Assembly: GCA_021295815.1 (NCBI GenBank)
Contig: JAGWBQ010000011.1
Span: forward strand, 1-64,000
Direction of reading: 5' to 3'
Origin: Gemmatimonadota bacterium
Lineage (GTDB): Bacteria; Gemmatimonadota; Gemmatimonadetes; Longimicrobiales; Gaopeijiaceae
DNA length: 64,000 nucleotides
Positions 27,001 through 35,372 of this stretch are shown here, piece after piece. Each line of letters starts with the position of its first letter. The first letter of the stretch is position 1. The position numbers and the translations under genes were made by a program. The notes below the pieces were generated by a model. The model searched no databases and was not told the DNA's origin. It worked only from the letters and a program-made list of their open reading frames with translations.

Positions 27001-27282
27001 CTGGTCGGGACCTGGGACACGCCGCCGCTCATCGACGGCGGTCGGTTCGTCGCGCCGAGGGGCGGCTTCTTCGACGTGAACGGCGAGTGGGCTGTCGAGG
27101 CCGAGGGCGTGGCGCCGGACATCGAGGTGCGGAACGATCCCGCCCCGGTGATCGCGGGTGGCGACCCGCAGTTGGAGGCCGCCGTCCTGGAGGCCCTCCG
27201 ATTGCTGGAGAACGGCGGAAAGGTGACCTTCGCCGAGGAGCCGCCACCGCCGGTAAGGTGGAGAAGGCCGGGGGGACGTTAG
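24007..27282 (+). CDS. Tricorn-like S41 peptidase with PD40 beta-propellers
   Basis: Protein of 1091 residues with a signal peptide. Residues about 30-640 hold PD40/WD40-like propeller repeats (SFSPDGRWIAFSG, VWSPDGSQVAWFN, EWSPDGSKLAFTD, VWSPDSRWITYAR). A tricorn core domain follows (NQHGAPWGDVWEWYSAWLPD, then GHSYVSGG with the conserved His), then a PDZ domain at about 775-850, and the S41 catalytic domain with VIDERNNGGG and NERAGSGGD (nucleophile Ser at about 971). Expected role: processive peptide degradation in the periplasm. An acidic insert with seven Glu in a row lies at about 545-580 inside the second propeller, longer than in classic tricorn proteins. Confidence 0.88.
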   Translation: MLERTTAIPALLLLGAIPTADAPASAQDAGTRFLRQPDVSAEHIVFSHANDLWRVGRDGGDAVRLTSSEGAETDASFSPDGRWIAFSGQYDGNTDVYVIPAGGGEPARVTWHPSADIAQGWTPEGEILFRSGRDGVPTRLWRFYTVPPSGGLPKPLPLPQAYLGGMSADGSHIAYQEIGYWDPEWRNYRGGQAQPVGIVSTSSWERTTPSWEGERHMGPVWMDGTVYYMSERDWASNVWSFDPASGEERQLTRHADFDVKSLGAGDGVVVYEQAGYLHELDPATGASHRLAINVAGDMNWARPRWEQAPAPALRDARLSPTGRRALFEWRGEIFSVPAEEGSWRNLTGSPGVADRHPVWSPDGSQVAWFNDSDGEYGLVVADQDGTDRRRIEISEPSFFFRPEWSPDGSKLAFTDTHYRVLVLDLESEAIEHVDTDRYAHPERSMNPVWSPDSRWITYARRLDTQLRAIFVHDTESGETRQLTDGMSDAISPIWDESGKYLYFLASTDYALNTGWLDMTSYDRPVTRTLYLALLDADEPSPFLPRSDEEEGADMEREGEEEEEEEGDEEGDDIGADDSPGAIDFDGIDDRIVDVPGLSAGDYAGLVPGPEGTVFVMSDGGLLKYSVDDRDDDDFIDDGGRFAVSHDRERLLYFSGGWRIVSTSRPPSGNDGGLDLGDLRLRVEPKAEYAQMLRDGWRFMRDFLYVDNQHGAPWGDVWEWYSAWLPDVRHRADFNYLLDILSGEIAVGHSYVSGGDYPSLDNNPRTGLLGVDLEEADGAYRITRIYDGESWTPGLAGPLSHPGMNVAAGDYLMAIDGAELRPPTNPYRLLEGTRGRVITVTVASAANGADARDILVEPVANEGGLRGWAWVEGNRQRVDEMSGGRLAYVWLPNTGQGGYTYFNRMYFAQQDREGAVIDERNNGGGSAADYIVDMLDRPLTGYFNSRAGDRKPWTQPMAGLFGPKVMVINERAGSGGDLLPYLFRFHEVGPLVGTKTWGGLVGTWDTPPLIDGGRFVAPRGGFFDVNGEWAVEAEGVAPDIEVRNDPAPVIAGGDPQLEAAVLEALRLLENGGKVTFAEEPPPPVRWRRPGGR

Positions 27283-27318
27283 GGGGACTCGCTCACCGAT
27301 ACGAGGCGCTTCGCGCGT

Positions 27319-28212
27319 TCAGATCAACTCCAACTCCTCGAGGACGCTCCGCACCCGCTCCTCGCTCTCCCCCGTGATCGGGACCATGGGCAGACGGTAG
27401 ACCGCGTCCAGCAGACCCATTTCGGCCATGGCGAACTTCGCCGGCCCGGGATTCGACTCGCAGAAGAGCACTTCCATCAGGGGGAGCCAGCGCTGGTGAA
27501 CGGCGCGCGCCGCCTGGTATTCACCCACTTGGCAGGTGTTGCAGATCGTCGCCATCGACCTGGGGATCAGGTTGCCGGCGACCGAGATCAGTCCTGCGGC
27601 CCCAAGAGCCATGGCGGGAAGCGCACCTGAGTCGTCACCGGCCAGCACGTCGAAGTCGTCCGGAGCCTCCGCGCAAATCCTGCCGATCTGAACTATGTCG
27701 CCCGACGCCTCCTTGACGGCCGTCACCTGAGGTATCTCTCGGAGGCGCGCCAAGGTCTCCGGAGTGACGTTGACACCGGTCCGGCCCGGCACATTGTAGA
27801 CGACGATGGGAAGACCCGCGGCCTCGGCGACCGCGGCGTAGTGCCGGAAGAGCCCCTCGGGAGTCGGCTTGTTGTAGAACGGGGTGACGGTCAGCAGCGC
27901 GGCGGCTCCCACCTGCTCCAGCTCCTTCGCCAGCTTCACGACCTCGCCGGTGTCGTTGCCGCCGCAGCCCGCGACCACCGGCACGCGACCCTCCGCCGCT
28001 TCCACCACGAGTAGAGTGTTGCCGATCTTTTCCTTGAAGGAGAGGGTGACCCCCTCGCCGGTGGTGCCGCCCGGCACCAGGAAGCTGGCCCCCTCATCGA
28101 CCTGCCTGCGCGCGAGTTCGGTTACGGCGTGCTCGTCCAGCGATCCGTCGGCGTTGAAGGGTGTGACCAGAGCCGTGCCCAGCCCTGAGAGTCGAAGCGG
28201 TTCTGCTGTCAT
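27319..28212 (-). CDS. dapA: 4-hydroxy-tetrahydrodipicolinate synthase
   Basis: Protein of 297 residues, the normal family length. It condenses pyruvate with aspartate semialdehyde, the first committed step towards diaminopimelate and lysine. Motifs: GLGTALVTPFNADG, GTTGEGVTLS (pyruvate-binding Thr pair), VVYNVPGRTG with the catalytic Tyr139, and AVKEASGD with the Schiff-base Lys167. It begins one base after the stop of dapB, so dapB and dapA are translationally linked. Its 3' end is convergent with the tricorn-like gene, with 36 bases between. Confidence 0.95.
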   Translation of the reverse strand: MTAEPLRLSGLGTALVTPFNADGSLDEHAVTELARRQVDEGASFLVPGGTTGEGVTLSFKEKIGNTLLVVEAAEGRVPVVAGCGGNDTGEVVKLAKELEQVGAAALLTVTPFYNKPTPEGLFRHYAAVAEAAGLPIVVYNVPGRTGVNVTPETLARLREIPQVTAVKEASGDIVQIGRICAEAPDDFDVLAGDDSGALPAMALGAAGLISVAGNLIPRSMATICNTCQVGEYQAARAVHQRWLPLMEVLFCESNPGPAKFAMAEMGLLDAVYRLPMVPITGESEERVRSVLEELELI

Positions 28213-28213
28213 G

Positions 28214-28969
28214 TCAGTCCGTCGCCCGGTGATTTGTGAACGGCGAGATGGGATCGGTCCGGTGCGCGGCGATCTCCCGCCAGCGCTCCTTGAAATCGTA
28301 AACGCCGCCGCGTCCCCGGATCCAGAGCGCGGCTCGAACGGCCCCCTCGGCGAACCCCGCTCGGGAGCGGGCGGTGTGGCGACACGTGATGGTGTCGACC
28401 TCGGAGTCCCAGGTCAGTTCGTGGGTCCCGGGAACGTGTCCGAGTCGAGCGGAGGCTATCTGAACCTCGCGAGGCCAACCGGTGGCGCGGACGGTCTCCG
28501 CCAGCCGCAATGCCGTGCCCGACGGGACGTCGAGCTTGCGTCGATGGTGGGTCTCGAAAGCCGCGAGGTCGTAAAGCTCTTCGCAGGCCGTCATCACCCG
28601 AGTCGCTTCGGCAACCACGCCGAAAAACGCGTTCGCGCCGATGGAGAAGTTCGATCCGTGAACCAGGCCGATGCCCGCCTCTTCCGCCAGCGTGAGCAGC
28701 CGTTCCCGTTCGGCGTCCCAGCCGGTCACGCCTACCACGGCCGCCACGCCGGTCTCGCAGTACGCTTCGACGTTGCGCGCGACCGCATCGGGTACCGAGA
28801 AGTCGATGACCACGTCGATACCGGCGAGTCTTTCCCGTGTGACTCCGGAGCCGTCGGCGTTGTCGGCGGAGGTCAGCCGATCACGCACGTCGACCCCGAA
28901 TCGGGGAGCGAGCGCTTCCACCTGACGGCCCATACGGCCGTAACCGACCAGAGCGACCCTCAGAGCCAT
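28214..28969 (-). CDS. dapB: 4-hydroxy-tetrahydrodipicolinate reductase
   Basis: Protein of 251 residues. It reduces the dapA product with NAD(P)H in the diaminopimelate pathway. The dinucleotide-binding GYGRMG is at 9-14, VVIDFSVPDA follows at about 54-63, then GVTGWD, the SNFSIGANAFF region, and ETHHRRKLDVPSGTA with the catalytic histidine and lysine. It is slightly shorter than E. coli DapB (273 residues), as in many bacteria of this kind. Order on the minus strand is asd, dapB, dapA, matching the pathway. Confidence 0.95.
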   Translation of the reverse strand: MALRVALVGYGRMGRQVEALAPRFGVDVRDRLTSADNADGSGVTRERLAGIDVVIDFSVPDAVARNVEAYCETGVAAVVGVTGWDAERERLLTLAEEAGIGLVHGSNFSIGANAFFGVVAEATRVMTACEELYDLAAFETHHRRKLDVPSGTALRLAETVRATGWPREVQIASARLGHVPGTHELTWDSEVDTITCRHTARSRAGFAEGAVRAALWIRGRGGVYDFKERWREIAAHRTDPISPFTNHRATD

Positions 28970-29017
28970 CGGTCCGTCCGTAACGCCGTCGGTTCGTGAG
29001 ACGCCCCGGACTGCGGC

Positions 29018-30127
29018 TCAGGCATCGAGCCATCGCTCCGCGCGCAAGAGCTCCGCGTTGAGCACCGAAGCTCCCGCCGCGCCGCGCACGGTGTTGTGCA
29101 CCAGGGCGACGAAGCTCGTCGTCAGCACCGGGCAGCGTCTGACTCTGCCGATGCTCACCGCCATGCCGTCGCCCGCCCACGAATCGAGTCGAGGTTGCGG
29201 ACGGGCGGCGGCATCCGTCACTCGAACCGGATGCGCCGGTGCGCTCGGAAGTCCGAGCTCCTGCGGCAGCCCCCGGAATCCGCAAAGGGCGTCGCACACC
29301 TCGTCGGGGGAGGGAGTGGACGTCAGCTTCACGGATACGCACAGCATGTGCCCGTCGACCACGGGCACCCGGTTGCAGTGGGCGCTGACGGCTGCCCGAA
29401 GCGGCTGGATCTCGTCACTGCCGAACTCCCCGAGGATCTTGAGCGTCTCGGTCCCGATCTTCTCCTCCTCGCTGCCGATCTTCGGTACGATGTTGCCGAT
29501 AATGTCGAGAGACGGCACGCCGGGGTGTCCCGCGCCCGAGAGCGCCTGCATCGTGGTCACCACCAGGCTCTCGATGCCGAACGGCCGGAGCGGAGCGAGG
29601 GCGAGCGCCAGCCCGATCGTCGAGCAATTCGGGTTGGTGATGATCGCTCCCGTCCAGTCGCGAACCCTGCGCTGCCCCGGAATGAGCTTCAGGTGATCCG
29701 GGTTGATCTCGGGGATGAGCAGCGGGACATCGGGCTCCATCCGGTGGTTGCTCGAGTTCGAGACCACGAAACGGCCCGCTTGGGCGAAATTCCGTTCGAT
29801 CTCCCCGGCGACCTTCGGATCCATGGCGGAAAAGACCAAGGTGGGGCAGTCCGAGCCCGGCAAGGCTTCGGAGACCTCGATCTCGGCCACGCTCTCCGGT
29901 ATTTCTCCTTCTCCGAGCCAATGCGCCGCCTCACCATAAGGACGGCCCGCGCTCCTTCGGCTCGCTCCCAACCAGACCAGGTCGAACCACGGATGGTGGG
30001 CGAGAGCGGCGACGAACTGCTGGCCCACCATGCCCGTGGCACCCAGGAGTCCTACGGGCAGCCTGGCGGCGGGACCGGAAGCGGCAGCGGCGGGACCGAT
30101 GTCAGAAAAAGAACTTGTGTGAGCCAT
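29018..30127 (-). CDS. asd: Aspartate-semialdehyde dehydrogenase
   Basis: Protein of 369 residues. It makes aspartate semialdehyde from aspartyl phosphate with NADPH. GATGMVGQ is at 29-36, SNSSNHRM at about 124-130, and the catalytic cysteine lies in NPNCST (Cys168). QALSGAGHPGVPS and SAHCNRVPVVDGH contain the substrate-binding and active-site histidine residues. The sequence pattern matches the archaeal/fungal-type ASADH group more than the E. coli type. It leads a cluster with dapB and dapA (48-base gap). The 177 bases upstream contain an 8-bp inverted repeat (GTCCGGGT / ACCCGGAC around 30195) with no T-run. Confidence 0.93.
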   Translation of the reverse strand: MAHTSSFSDIGPAAAASGPAARLPVGLLGATGMVGQQFVAALAHHPWFDLVWLGASRRSAGRPYGEAAHWLGEGEIPESVAEIEVSEALPGSDCPTLVFSAMDPKVAGEIERNFAQAGRFVVSNSSNHRMEPDVPLLIPEINPDHLKLIPGQRRVRDWTGAIITNPNCSTIGLALALAPLRPFGIESLVVTTMQALSGAGHPGVPSLDIIGNIVPKIGSEEEKIGTETLKILGEFGSDEIQPLRAAVSAHCNRVPVVDGHMLCVSVKLTSTPSPDEVCDALCGFRGLPQELGLPSAPAHPVRVTDAAARPQPRLDSWAGDGMAVSIGRVRRCPVLTTSFVALVHNTVRGAAGASVLNAELLRAERWLDA

Positions 30128-30304
30128 TTGCGCGGATCACGCGGAAGATGCGCCGAGGTGTGTACGGATGCTGGTCGAGCGGAACGAACGTCCGGGTCTT
30201 CTACACCCGGACCGGGGCCAAGGTACGCTTCGGGGCAAGGCGGCTGCGCCGTCCGGTCAAGGGGCGGAATTCGTAGGGGGCGCCGTGGTGGCGGCTTCCC
30301 ACCC

Positions 30305-30988
30305 CTACCTCTTCTCGTAGACCGTCCTTCTGCCGTCGGCGCCGTAACCGATCACGTCGTAGGGGTCAGTGCGGCTGCCCACCTCCATGCCGGGCGAACC
30401 GATCGGCATGCCCGGGACCGCGAGTCCGTCCAGGTCCGTCGCCTCCGTGAGGAAGCGCACAATGACCTCGGCCGGGATGTGTCCCTCGAAGGTGTGCTCG
30501 CCGATGATGGCGGTGTGACACGAGAACAGTTCGTCTGTCATTCCGGCTCCGATCTTGATCGCCACCAGGTCCGCCGGCAGGACGTCCTCGGCCTCGACCG
30601 CAAAGCCCGCCGCCCGCATGTGATCCACCCAGAGGCCACAGCAGCCGCAGCTCGCGGTCTTGTAGACCTTGACCGGCGGCAGTGCGGCCTCGGTCGCGTT
30701 CGACCGGGTTGTGACCGCGACGCTCGATGCGAGCCTCGGTCCTGGACCTGCCGGAGCCCCGGCCGGGCCCGGAGCTTGCGCCGCGTCCGTAGCGGAAGCG
30801 GCCGCCTGGGCGGAGGGGGCGTCGGCCGAGGAGGGAGCGTCTCCGCCGCTCTCGCCCGAGCAAGCCGCAACCAGCGCGAGGCCGAGCAGGGCCATGAGGG
30901 GGCTGGTGCGGAATCCCCGCTGACGGGCGTCGAAACGGAGGCCCGGTCTCCTGAAAATCGCCACGAAAACTCTCGGCCTCCCAATCAT
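30305..30988 (-). CDS. DUF411 domain lipoprotein (putative metal-binding)
   Basis: Protein of 227 residues from the ATG that overlaps the upstream stop (ATGA); an internal ATG (MALLGLAL) would leave a shorter, cleaner signal peptide. The lipobox is VAAC. An Ala/Pro-rich linker leads to the DUF411 domain: VKVYKTASCGCCGLWVDHMRAAGF, MTDELFSCHTAIIGEHTFEGHIPA and GLAVPGMPIGSPGME. The CxCC cluster, the further Cys-His pair and the Met-rich end suggest copper binding, and DUF411 genes often lie near copper-resistance genes. No partner transporter is present here. Role is inference. Confidence 0.82.
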   Translation of the reverse strand: MIGRPRVFVAIFRRPGLRFDARQRGFRTSPLMALLGLALVAACSGESGGDAPSSADAPSAQAAASATDAAQAPGPAGAPAGPGPRLASSVAVTTRSNATEAALPPVKVYKTASCGCCGLWVDHMRAAGFAVEAEDVLPADLVAIKIGAGMTDELFSCHTAIIGEHTFEGHIPAEVIVRFLTEATDLDGLAVPGMPIGSPGMEVGSRTDPYDVIGYGADGRRTVYEKR

Positions 30989-33900
30989 GTGATCGTCCTC
31001 AGAAGTCTTTGCAGCCTCTCCTTGTGCGACTCTAGCTCCGCGACGAGTTCCTCAAGCCTCGCGTACATGTCCGCCGCCGGTCTCTGGTCGGCCCGCTGAG
31101 AGTTGGAGTAGAGGTACGAGAGCTGGTCGGCGAGCATGGGCTGGGGGTAGCTGGAAACGGATCGGTCGGTGACGAGCGCGGCCTCGATCTCCCGGAGCGC
31201 GCTCTCCACTTCGCTCCCCTCCTGCACGCGTTCCAGCGCGTCGTCCAGCCGGTCGATCGTCCCGTCGACGTCCTCGATGGCGGCGACGATCTCGAGTCCG
31301 AGCGCGAACTGGGCCTCGAGGTCCGCCTGCGTCGTGACGCCCTCGGCGGCGACCCGCGGATCCATGACGACCTCCAGCGGTTTCGCCTCGACCGCCGCGC
31401 CGTCGACCACGAGCTCGACCGCGTAGCTGCCCGGCGGGACCATGGGGCCTCGCGCCGAGCCGCCCGCTCCGGGAACGGTCATGTTCCATACGAAGCGGTT
31501 CATGCCGGCGGCTCCGGAGGGCCTCGCGGTTCCCATAACACGGCTGAAAGGAGCCCTCATGCCTTGGCCTTGCTGAACGCGCATGCCGGCTCCGCCCGAC
31601 TCGTACGAGCGCAATACGGAATCGTCGCGCAGGATCCGTATCTCGACCGCATCCGCGTCCGCAGGCAGATAGTAGTCGATCACAGCTCCCGCCTGCGAGT
31701 ACCGCGGCTCGTCCGGACCGCCGCCGCCGAAGCCGCCGCCGCGGACCCTGACGGCCTCGTTGGGCTGCATGAGCGCCGGACCGCCGTCGGCCAGCGCGGC
31801 GTCCCAGTTCCGGATCGGGGAGAGGTCGTCCATGACCCAGAACCCGCGCCCCATCGTCGAGAGAGCGAGGTCTCCCATGTGCAGCTTCATGTCGGTGATG
31901 GGCGTCGCCGGGAGATTGAACTGGAAGCGGTCCCAGTTCGCCCCGTCGTCGAAAGAGACGAACATGCCGAACTCGGTGCCGGCGTAGAGCAGTCCCTCGC
32001 GCTCCGGATCTTCGCGGATCACGCGAGTCGGGAAGTCGCCGGGAATGCCGTTGTCGCCAGGAGTGAGCAGCGTCCAGGTCGCGCCGAAGTCGTCGGTGCG
32101 GTAGATGAACGGCGTGAAGTCGCCCAGAAGCGTCCGGTACGCCGCGAAGTAGGCCTTGCCCGCCGCGTGCGGGGACGGGTCGATAGTCTGGATGCGGCCC
32201 TCCGGCTCAATGTCGGGAGGCGTCACCTCGGTCCAGGTCGCGCCGCCGTCCCTCGTCACGTGAACCAGCCCGTCGTTGGAACCGGCCCAGATGACTCCCG
32301 GCTCCACCGGCGACTCCTCGACGGCATAGAGCACGGAGTAGTGCTCTTCGCCGGTGATGTCGCGCGTGATCGGGCCACCCGACACCATCTGACGTTCGGG
32401 ACGGAAGGCCGTCAGATCGGGGCTGATCGCCTCCCAGGTCACCCCTCCGTCGGTGGTGCGGTGGACGAACTGCGAGCCGTGGTAGACGACGTCGGGGTCA
32501 TGCGGCGAGACCTCGATGGGCACCACGCGCTGGAAGCGGTAGTTGAGCTCGGCCGGATTCACCCCGTAGAGGTTCTGGAATCCCACGTAGTACTGCTGCT
32601 CCTGGCCGGTCACGGTGGAGTAGCGCCCGAAACGGCCCTTGCAGTTGGCGTACACGATGCCGGGGTCTCCCGGCCTGGGCACGACCGGCCCGGTCTCGCA
32701 TCCCCCGATCGCCTGCCAGTCGCCCGTGGATCCGCCCACCGAACCGTGGGTCGGCGCATCGCTCGGCACCCTGATGGTGGAATTGTCCTGCTGGCCGGCG
32801 TAGAGCCAGTAGGGGAAGGCGTCGTCCACGTCCACCTGGTACAGCTCGGCGGTGGGCTGGTTGTGCTGGGTCGACCAGGTGTCGCCGAAGTCGAGAGTGA
32901 CGTTCGCGCCGCCGTCGTTCGACTGGACCCAGATGTCGGGGTTGACCGGGTTCACCCACATGTCGTGATTGTCGCCGTGCGGGGTGCCGCGGCGCCGGAA
33001 GCTCCGCCCGCCGTCCCGCGACTCGTAGAAGCCCTCGTTGTTCACCCAGACGATGTCGGCGTCGCTGGGATGGGCGTAGACGTTCGTGTAGTAGAAGGGG
33101 CGATTCATGATCCCGCGCTGATTGCTCACCATCTCCCAGCGCTCGCCACCGTCGTCCGAGCGGTAGAGCCCTTCGTCGGGATCGGTCGTCTCCACCAGCG
33201 CGTAGACGCGGCCGGGCGCCGCCGGAGTCACCGCGAGATCGATCTTGCCGATCAGCCCCTCGGGCAGTCCCGCCGTCACCATGCGCCAGGTGTCGCCACC
33301 GTCGGTCGACTTCCAGATGCCGTTCTCCCTCCCCGAGTGCTCCATCCCCGAGATGATCGTCCACGGCCTGCGCTCAGCCCTCCACATTGCGGCGTAGAGC
33401 TCGCTCGGGTTCGTCGTGTTGAACACGAGATCGACCGCTCCCACCGAGTCCGAGGTGAAGAGAACCTGCTCCCAGGTAGCCCCTCCGTCCCGGGTCCGGT
33501 ACACGCCTCGGTCCGGACTCGGGGCCCACGGATTGCCGAGAGCCGCCGCGAACGCGGTCTCGGGGTCGTCGGGATGGACCTCGACGGCTCCTATCTGCCC
33601 CATGTCGTGGAGTCCGATCTTCCGCCAGCTCCCACCGCCATCGTCCGAACGGTACGCGCCCCGGCCGACGATCACGTTCGAGCGGATGCCGTCCGACCCG
33701 GTGCCGACGTATACGACGTCCGGGTCCGAGGGCGCCACGCGGATCGAGCCGATCGAGCCGGTCTCGAGCACGCCGTCCATGATCGGGAACCAGCTCGTGC
33801 CGTAGTTCTCGGTCTTCCAGACCCCGCCACCGGTCGCACCCATATAGAAGGTGTAGGGATGAGCGGGGTGGCCGGCCACGGCGGTGACCCGACCGCCGCG

Positions 33901-34089
33901 AGACGGACCCACCATACGGTAGTCGAGCCCGTTCATCGTGCGCTCCACCTGGGATATTTCCGCCCAGGGGCGTTCGGCCTCCTGGGGAAGGGGAGCTGCC
34001 CCGACAGGTGCGAAGGCGAGGACGAGGAGCAGGACGAGTGCGCCGGGGGTGCGCGAAGCGGATCGAAGAAGAGGACGTGCGGTCTTCAT
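30985..34089 (-). CDS. Secreted BNR/sortilin-like (VPS10-type) beta-propeller protein
   Basis: Protein of 1034 residues with a signal peptide. The N-terminal two thirds carry many Asp-box (BNR) repeats of the form S/T-x-D-x-G-x-T-W: TENYGTSWFP, SDDGGGSWRKI, TRDGGATWEQV, STDGGDTWRMV, SDDGGERWEMV, TTDGGVTWEAI, TRDGGATWTEV and TDDFGATWTLL, with RVAPSDPDVVYVGTG-type strands between. The C-terminal part (about 800-1034) has Ig-like strands and a helical coiled-coil end. Genes of this kind are often labelled glycosyl hydrolase, but no catalytic residues of a sialidase can be identified, so binding or scaffolding is as likely. A TATCTT box lies on the minus strand at 34125-34130. It is translationally coupled to the DUF411 gene. 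Confidence 0.85.
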   Translation of the reverse strand: MKTARPLLRSASRTPGALVLLLVLAFAPVGAAPLPQEAERPWAEISQVERTMNGLDYRMVGPSRGGRVTAVAGHPAHPYTFYMGATGGGVWKTENYGTSWFPIMDGVLETGSIGSIRVAPSDPDVVYVGTGSDGIRSNVIVGRGAYRSDDGGGSWRKIGLHDMGQIGAVEVHPDDPETAFAAALGNPWAPSPDRGVYRTRDGGATWEQVLFTSDSVGAVDLVFNTTNPSELYAAMWRAERRPWTIISGMEHSGRENGIWKSTDGGDTWRMVTAGLPEGLIGKIDLAVTPAAPGRVYALVETTDPDEGLYRSDDGGERWEMVSNQRGIMNRPFYYTNVYAHPSDADIVWVNNEGFYESRDGGRSFRRRGTPHGDNHDMWVNPVNPDIWVQSNDGGANVTLDFGDTWSTQHNQPTAELYQVDVDDAFPYWLYAGQQDNSTIRVPSDAPTHGSVGGSTGDWQAIGGCETGPVVPRPGDPGIVYANCKGRFGRYSTVTGQEQQYYVGFQNLYGVNPAELNYRFQRVVPIEVSPHDPDVVYHGSQFVHRTTDGGVTWEAISPDLTAFRPERQMVSGGPITRDITGEEHYSVLYAVEESPVEPGVIWAGSNDGLVHVTRDGGATWTEVTPPDIEPEGRIQTIDPSPHAAGKAYFAAYRTLLGDFTPFIYRTDDFGATWTLLTPGDNGIPGDFPTRVIREDPEREGLLYAGTEFGMFVSFDDGANWDRFQFNLPATPITDMKLHMGDLALSTMGRGFWVMDDLSPIRNWDAALADGGPALMQPNEAVRVRGGGFGGGGPDEPRYSQAGAVIDYYLPADADAVEIRILRDDSVLRSYESGGAGMRVQQGQGMRAPFSRVMGTARPSGAAGMNRFVWNMTVPGAGGSARGPMVPPGSYAVELVVDGAAVEAKPLEVVMDPRVAAEGVTTQADLEAQFALGLEIVAAIEDVDGTIDRLDDALERVQEGSEVESALREIEAALVTDRSVSSYPQPMLADQLSYLYSNSQRADQRPAADMYARLEELVAELESHKERLQRLLRTIT

Positions 34090-34186
34090 GGACAGCCGGG
34101 ACGGAAGTGAACGGAGACCCGAGGAAGATACAGAAAATACCCTTCACCTGACAGGCGCACCCGAGGAGTGGCCGACCCTGACCAGG

Positions 34187-35344
34187 TTACGGGCGGGTCG
34201 GAGCCTCGCCCAGCGCCTTACCGGGCAGCCAGCGCTTCGGCTCCATCGTGTTTTCGACCTCTTCGGGCTTCAGCCGGAACCAACGTGCCACCAGGAGGAT
34301 CTCGGCCGCCTCCTCCGGCTTGAGCGCCTGGAGTCCGTGCTCCACCCCTTCGAAGACTTCGCAAACCGCCCGATGCAGACGGTCCCGGCCCTCGCGTCCC
34401 TTCTCTTCGCGCAAGCATCCCCGGACACGCCCACCTCGGATCAGGTAACGTCGGGCTTCGCCGTCGTAGCCGACCACCCTGTAAACGAAAGAGAGCTCCT
34501 CGACCTGTCCGCGGAACGCGGTGAGCTCGGCAGCGAAGTCTTGGAGACGGTCGTACCTGTCACGCAGGATGGCGGCGTACTCGTACTCCTGCCTTTCCGA
34601 AGCCTCGTTCATCGACCTATAGAGGTTGCGCAGCGGCTCCTCGGAGCGTCCCGAGAGAAAGAGCGCGAGCCTCTCCAGCGCCTCGCGGTAGCGGGCCTCG
34701 CTCGATCTCCCGGCACACGGCGCCAGACAGTTGCCCAGCTCGGCGCGGATGCAGCGGGCTGTCGGTTCCCAGCCGAAAAAATCGGGCTGGTCGCTGAAAT
34801 GCATGAGCGTGCCTGCGGCGCAGTCGCGGATACCCAGCGTGTGGACAAGCTCGCGCACCGACCGGCGCAGCGCCTTCACCCTTGGGAACGGTCCGAAGTA
34901 GGTCGATCCGTCAGCGACCACCCGTGAAACCGCGAGCACCCGAGGGGCCCGTTCGCGCGTGATCTTCAGGAAGGCGTATGCCCGCTTGCGTTTGTGCTGT
35001 ACGTTGAAGCGTGGACGATGGCTTTGGATCAGCTTCATCTCCCTGATGAGAGCCGAGAACTCGTCCGGAGTGTAGTCCCACTCCACACCCTCGGCGTCCC
35101 GTATGACCCGGTGCGCCTTTTCCTCCTCCGAGGCCCGAAAATAGGAGAGCAGCCTGGTTCGGACTTGGACGGACTTACCCACATACCTGAGCTCGGAACC
35201 CTTTCCGTAAATGCGATATACTCCCGGCCTGTTTTCCGCGCGGGCGCGCACCTCGTCCCGCAGCTCGACGCTCCCCGCTCTGGGAGGGGCGCGACGGACC
35301 GGACGACCGTGACCCCCGCCCTCTCTCTCCAAGGATTCTGACAT
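34187..35344 (-). CDS. UvrC-like GIY-YIG nuclease lacking the C-terminal nuclease half
   Basis: Protein of 385 residues, against about 600 for UvrC. The GIY-YIG domain is at about 35-120: RPGVYRIYGKGSELRYVGKS, then RTRLLSYFR and the catalytic Glu in LIREMKLI, followed by HRPRFNVQ. A UvrC-type cysteine cluster (CIRAELGNCLAPC) and a UVR motif (RQEYEYAAILRDRYDRLQDF) follow. The EndoV-like (RNase H) domain and helix-hairpin-helix repeats are absent. It resembles the N-terminal half of UvrC and the E. coli Cho protein, which makes the 3' incision in nucleotide excision repair. I chose the ATG at 35344; the frame extends upstream but overlaps the divergent HD gene. Confidence 0.82.
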   Translation of the reverse strand: MSESLEREGGGHGRPVRRAPPRAGSVELRDEVRARAENRPGVYRIYGKGSELRYVGKSVQVRTRLLSYFRASEEEKAHRVIRDAEGVEWDYTPDEFSALIREMKLIQSHRPRFNVQHKRKRAYAFLKITRERAPRVLAVSRVVADGSTYFGPFPRVKALRRSVRELVHTLGIRDCAAGTLMHFSDQPDFFGWEPTARCIRAELGNCLAPCAGRSSEARYREALERLALFLSGRSEEPLRNLYRSMNEASERQEYEYAAILRDRYDRLQDFAAELTAFRGQVEELSFVYRVVGYDGEARRYLIRGGRVRGCLREEKGREGRDRLHRAVCEVFEGVEHGLQALKPEEAAEILLVARWFRLKPEEVENTMEPKRWLPGKALGEAPTRP

Positions 35345-35372
35345 ATGTTCGGTATCTATTCGGTAACGGGAG

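Noticed and set aside
30128-30304. Lysine riboswitch or intrinsic terminator upstream of asd
   Set aside because: Only one 8-bp hairpin without a T-run was seen; the conserved lysine-riboswitch core was not recognised.
31564-34110. 848-codon plus-strand frame opposite the BNR-repeat gene
   Set aside because: The minus strand shows repeated Asp-box motifs and a signal peptide; the plus frame has no recognisable motif.
34187-35344. Homing endonuclease of the GIY-YIG type
   Set aside because: The UvrC cysteine cluster and UVR motif place it with excision-repair proteins, and no intron or intein is nearby.
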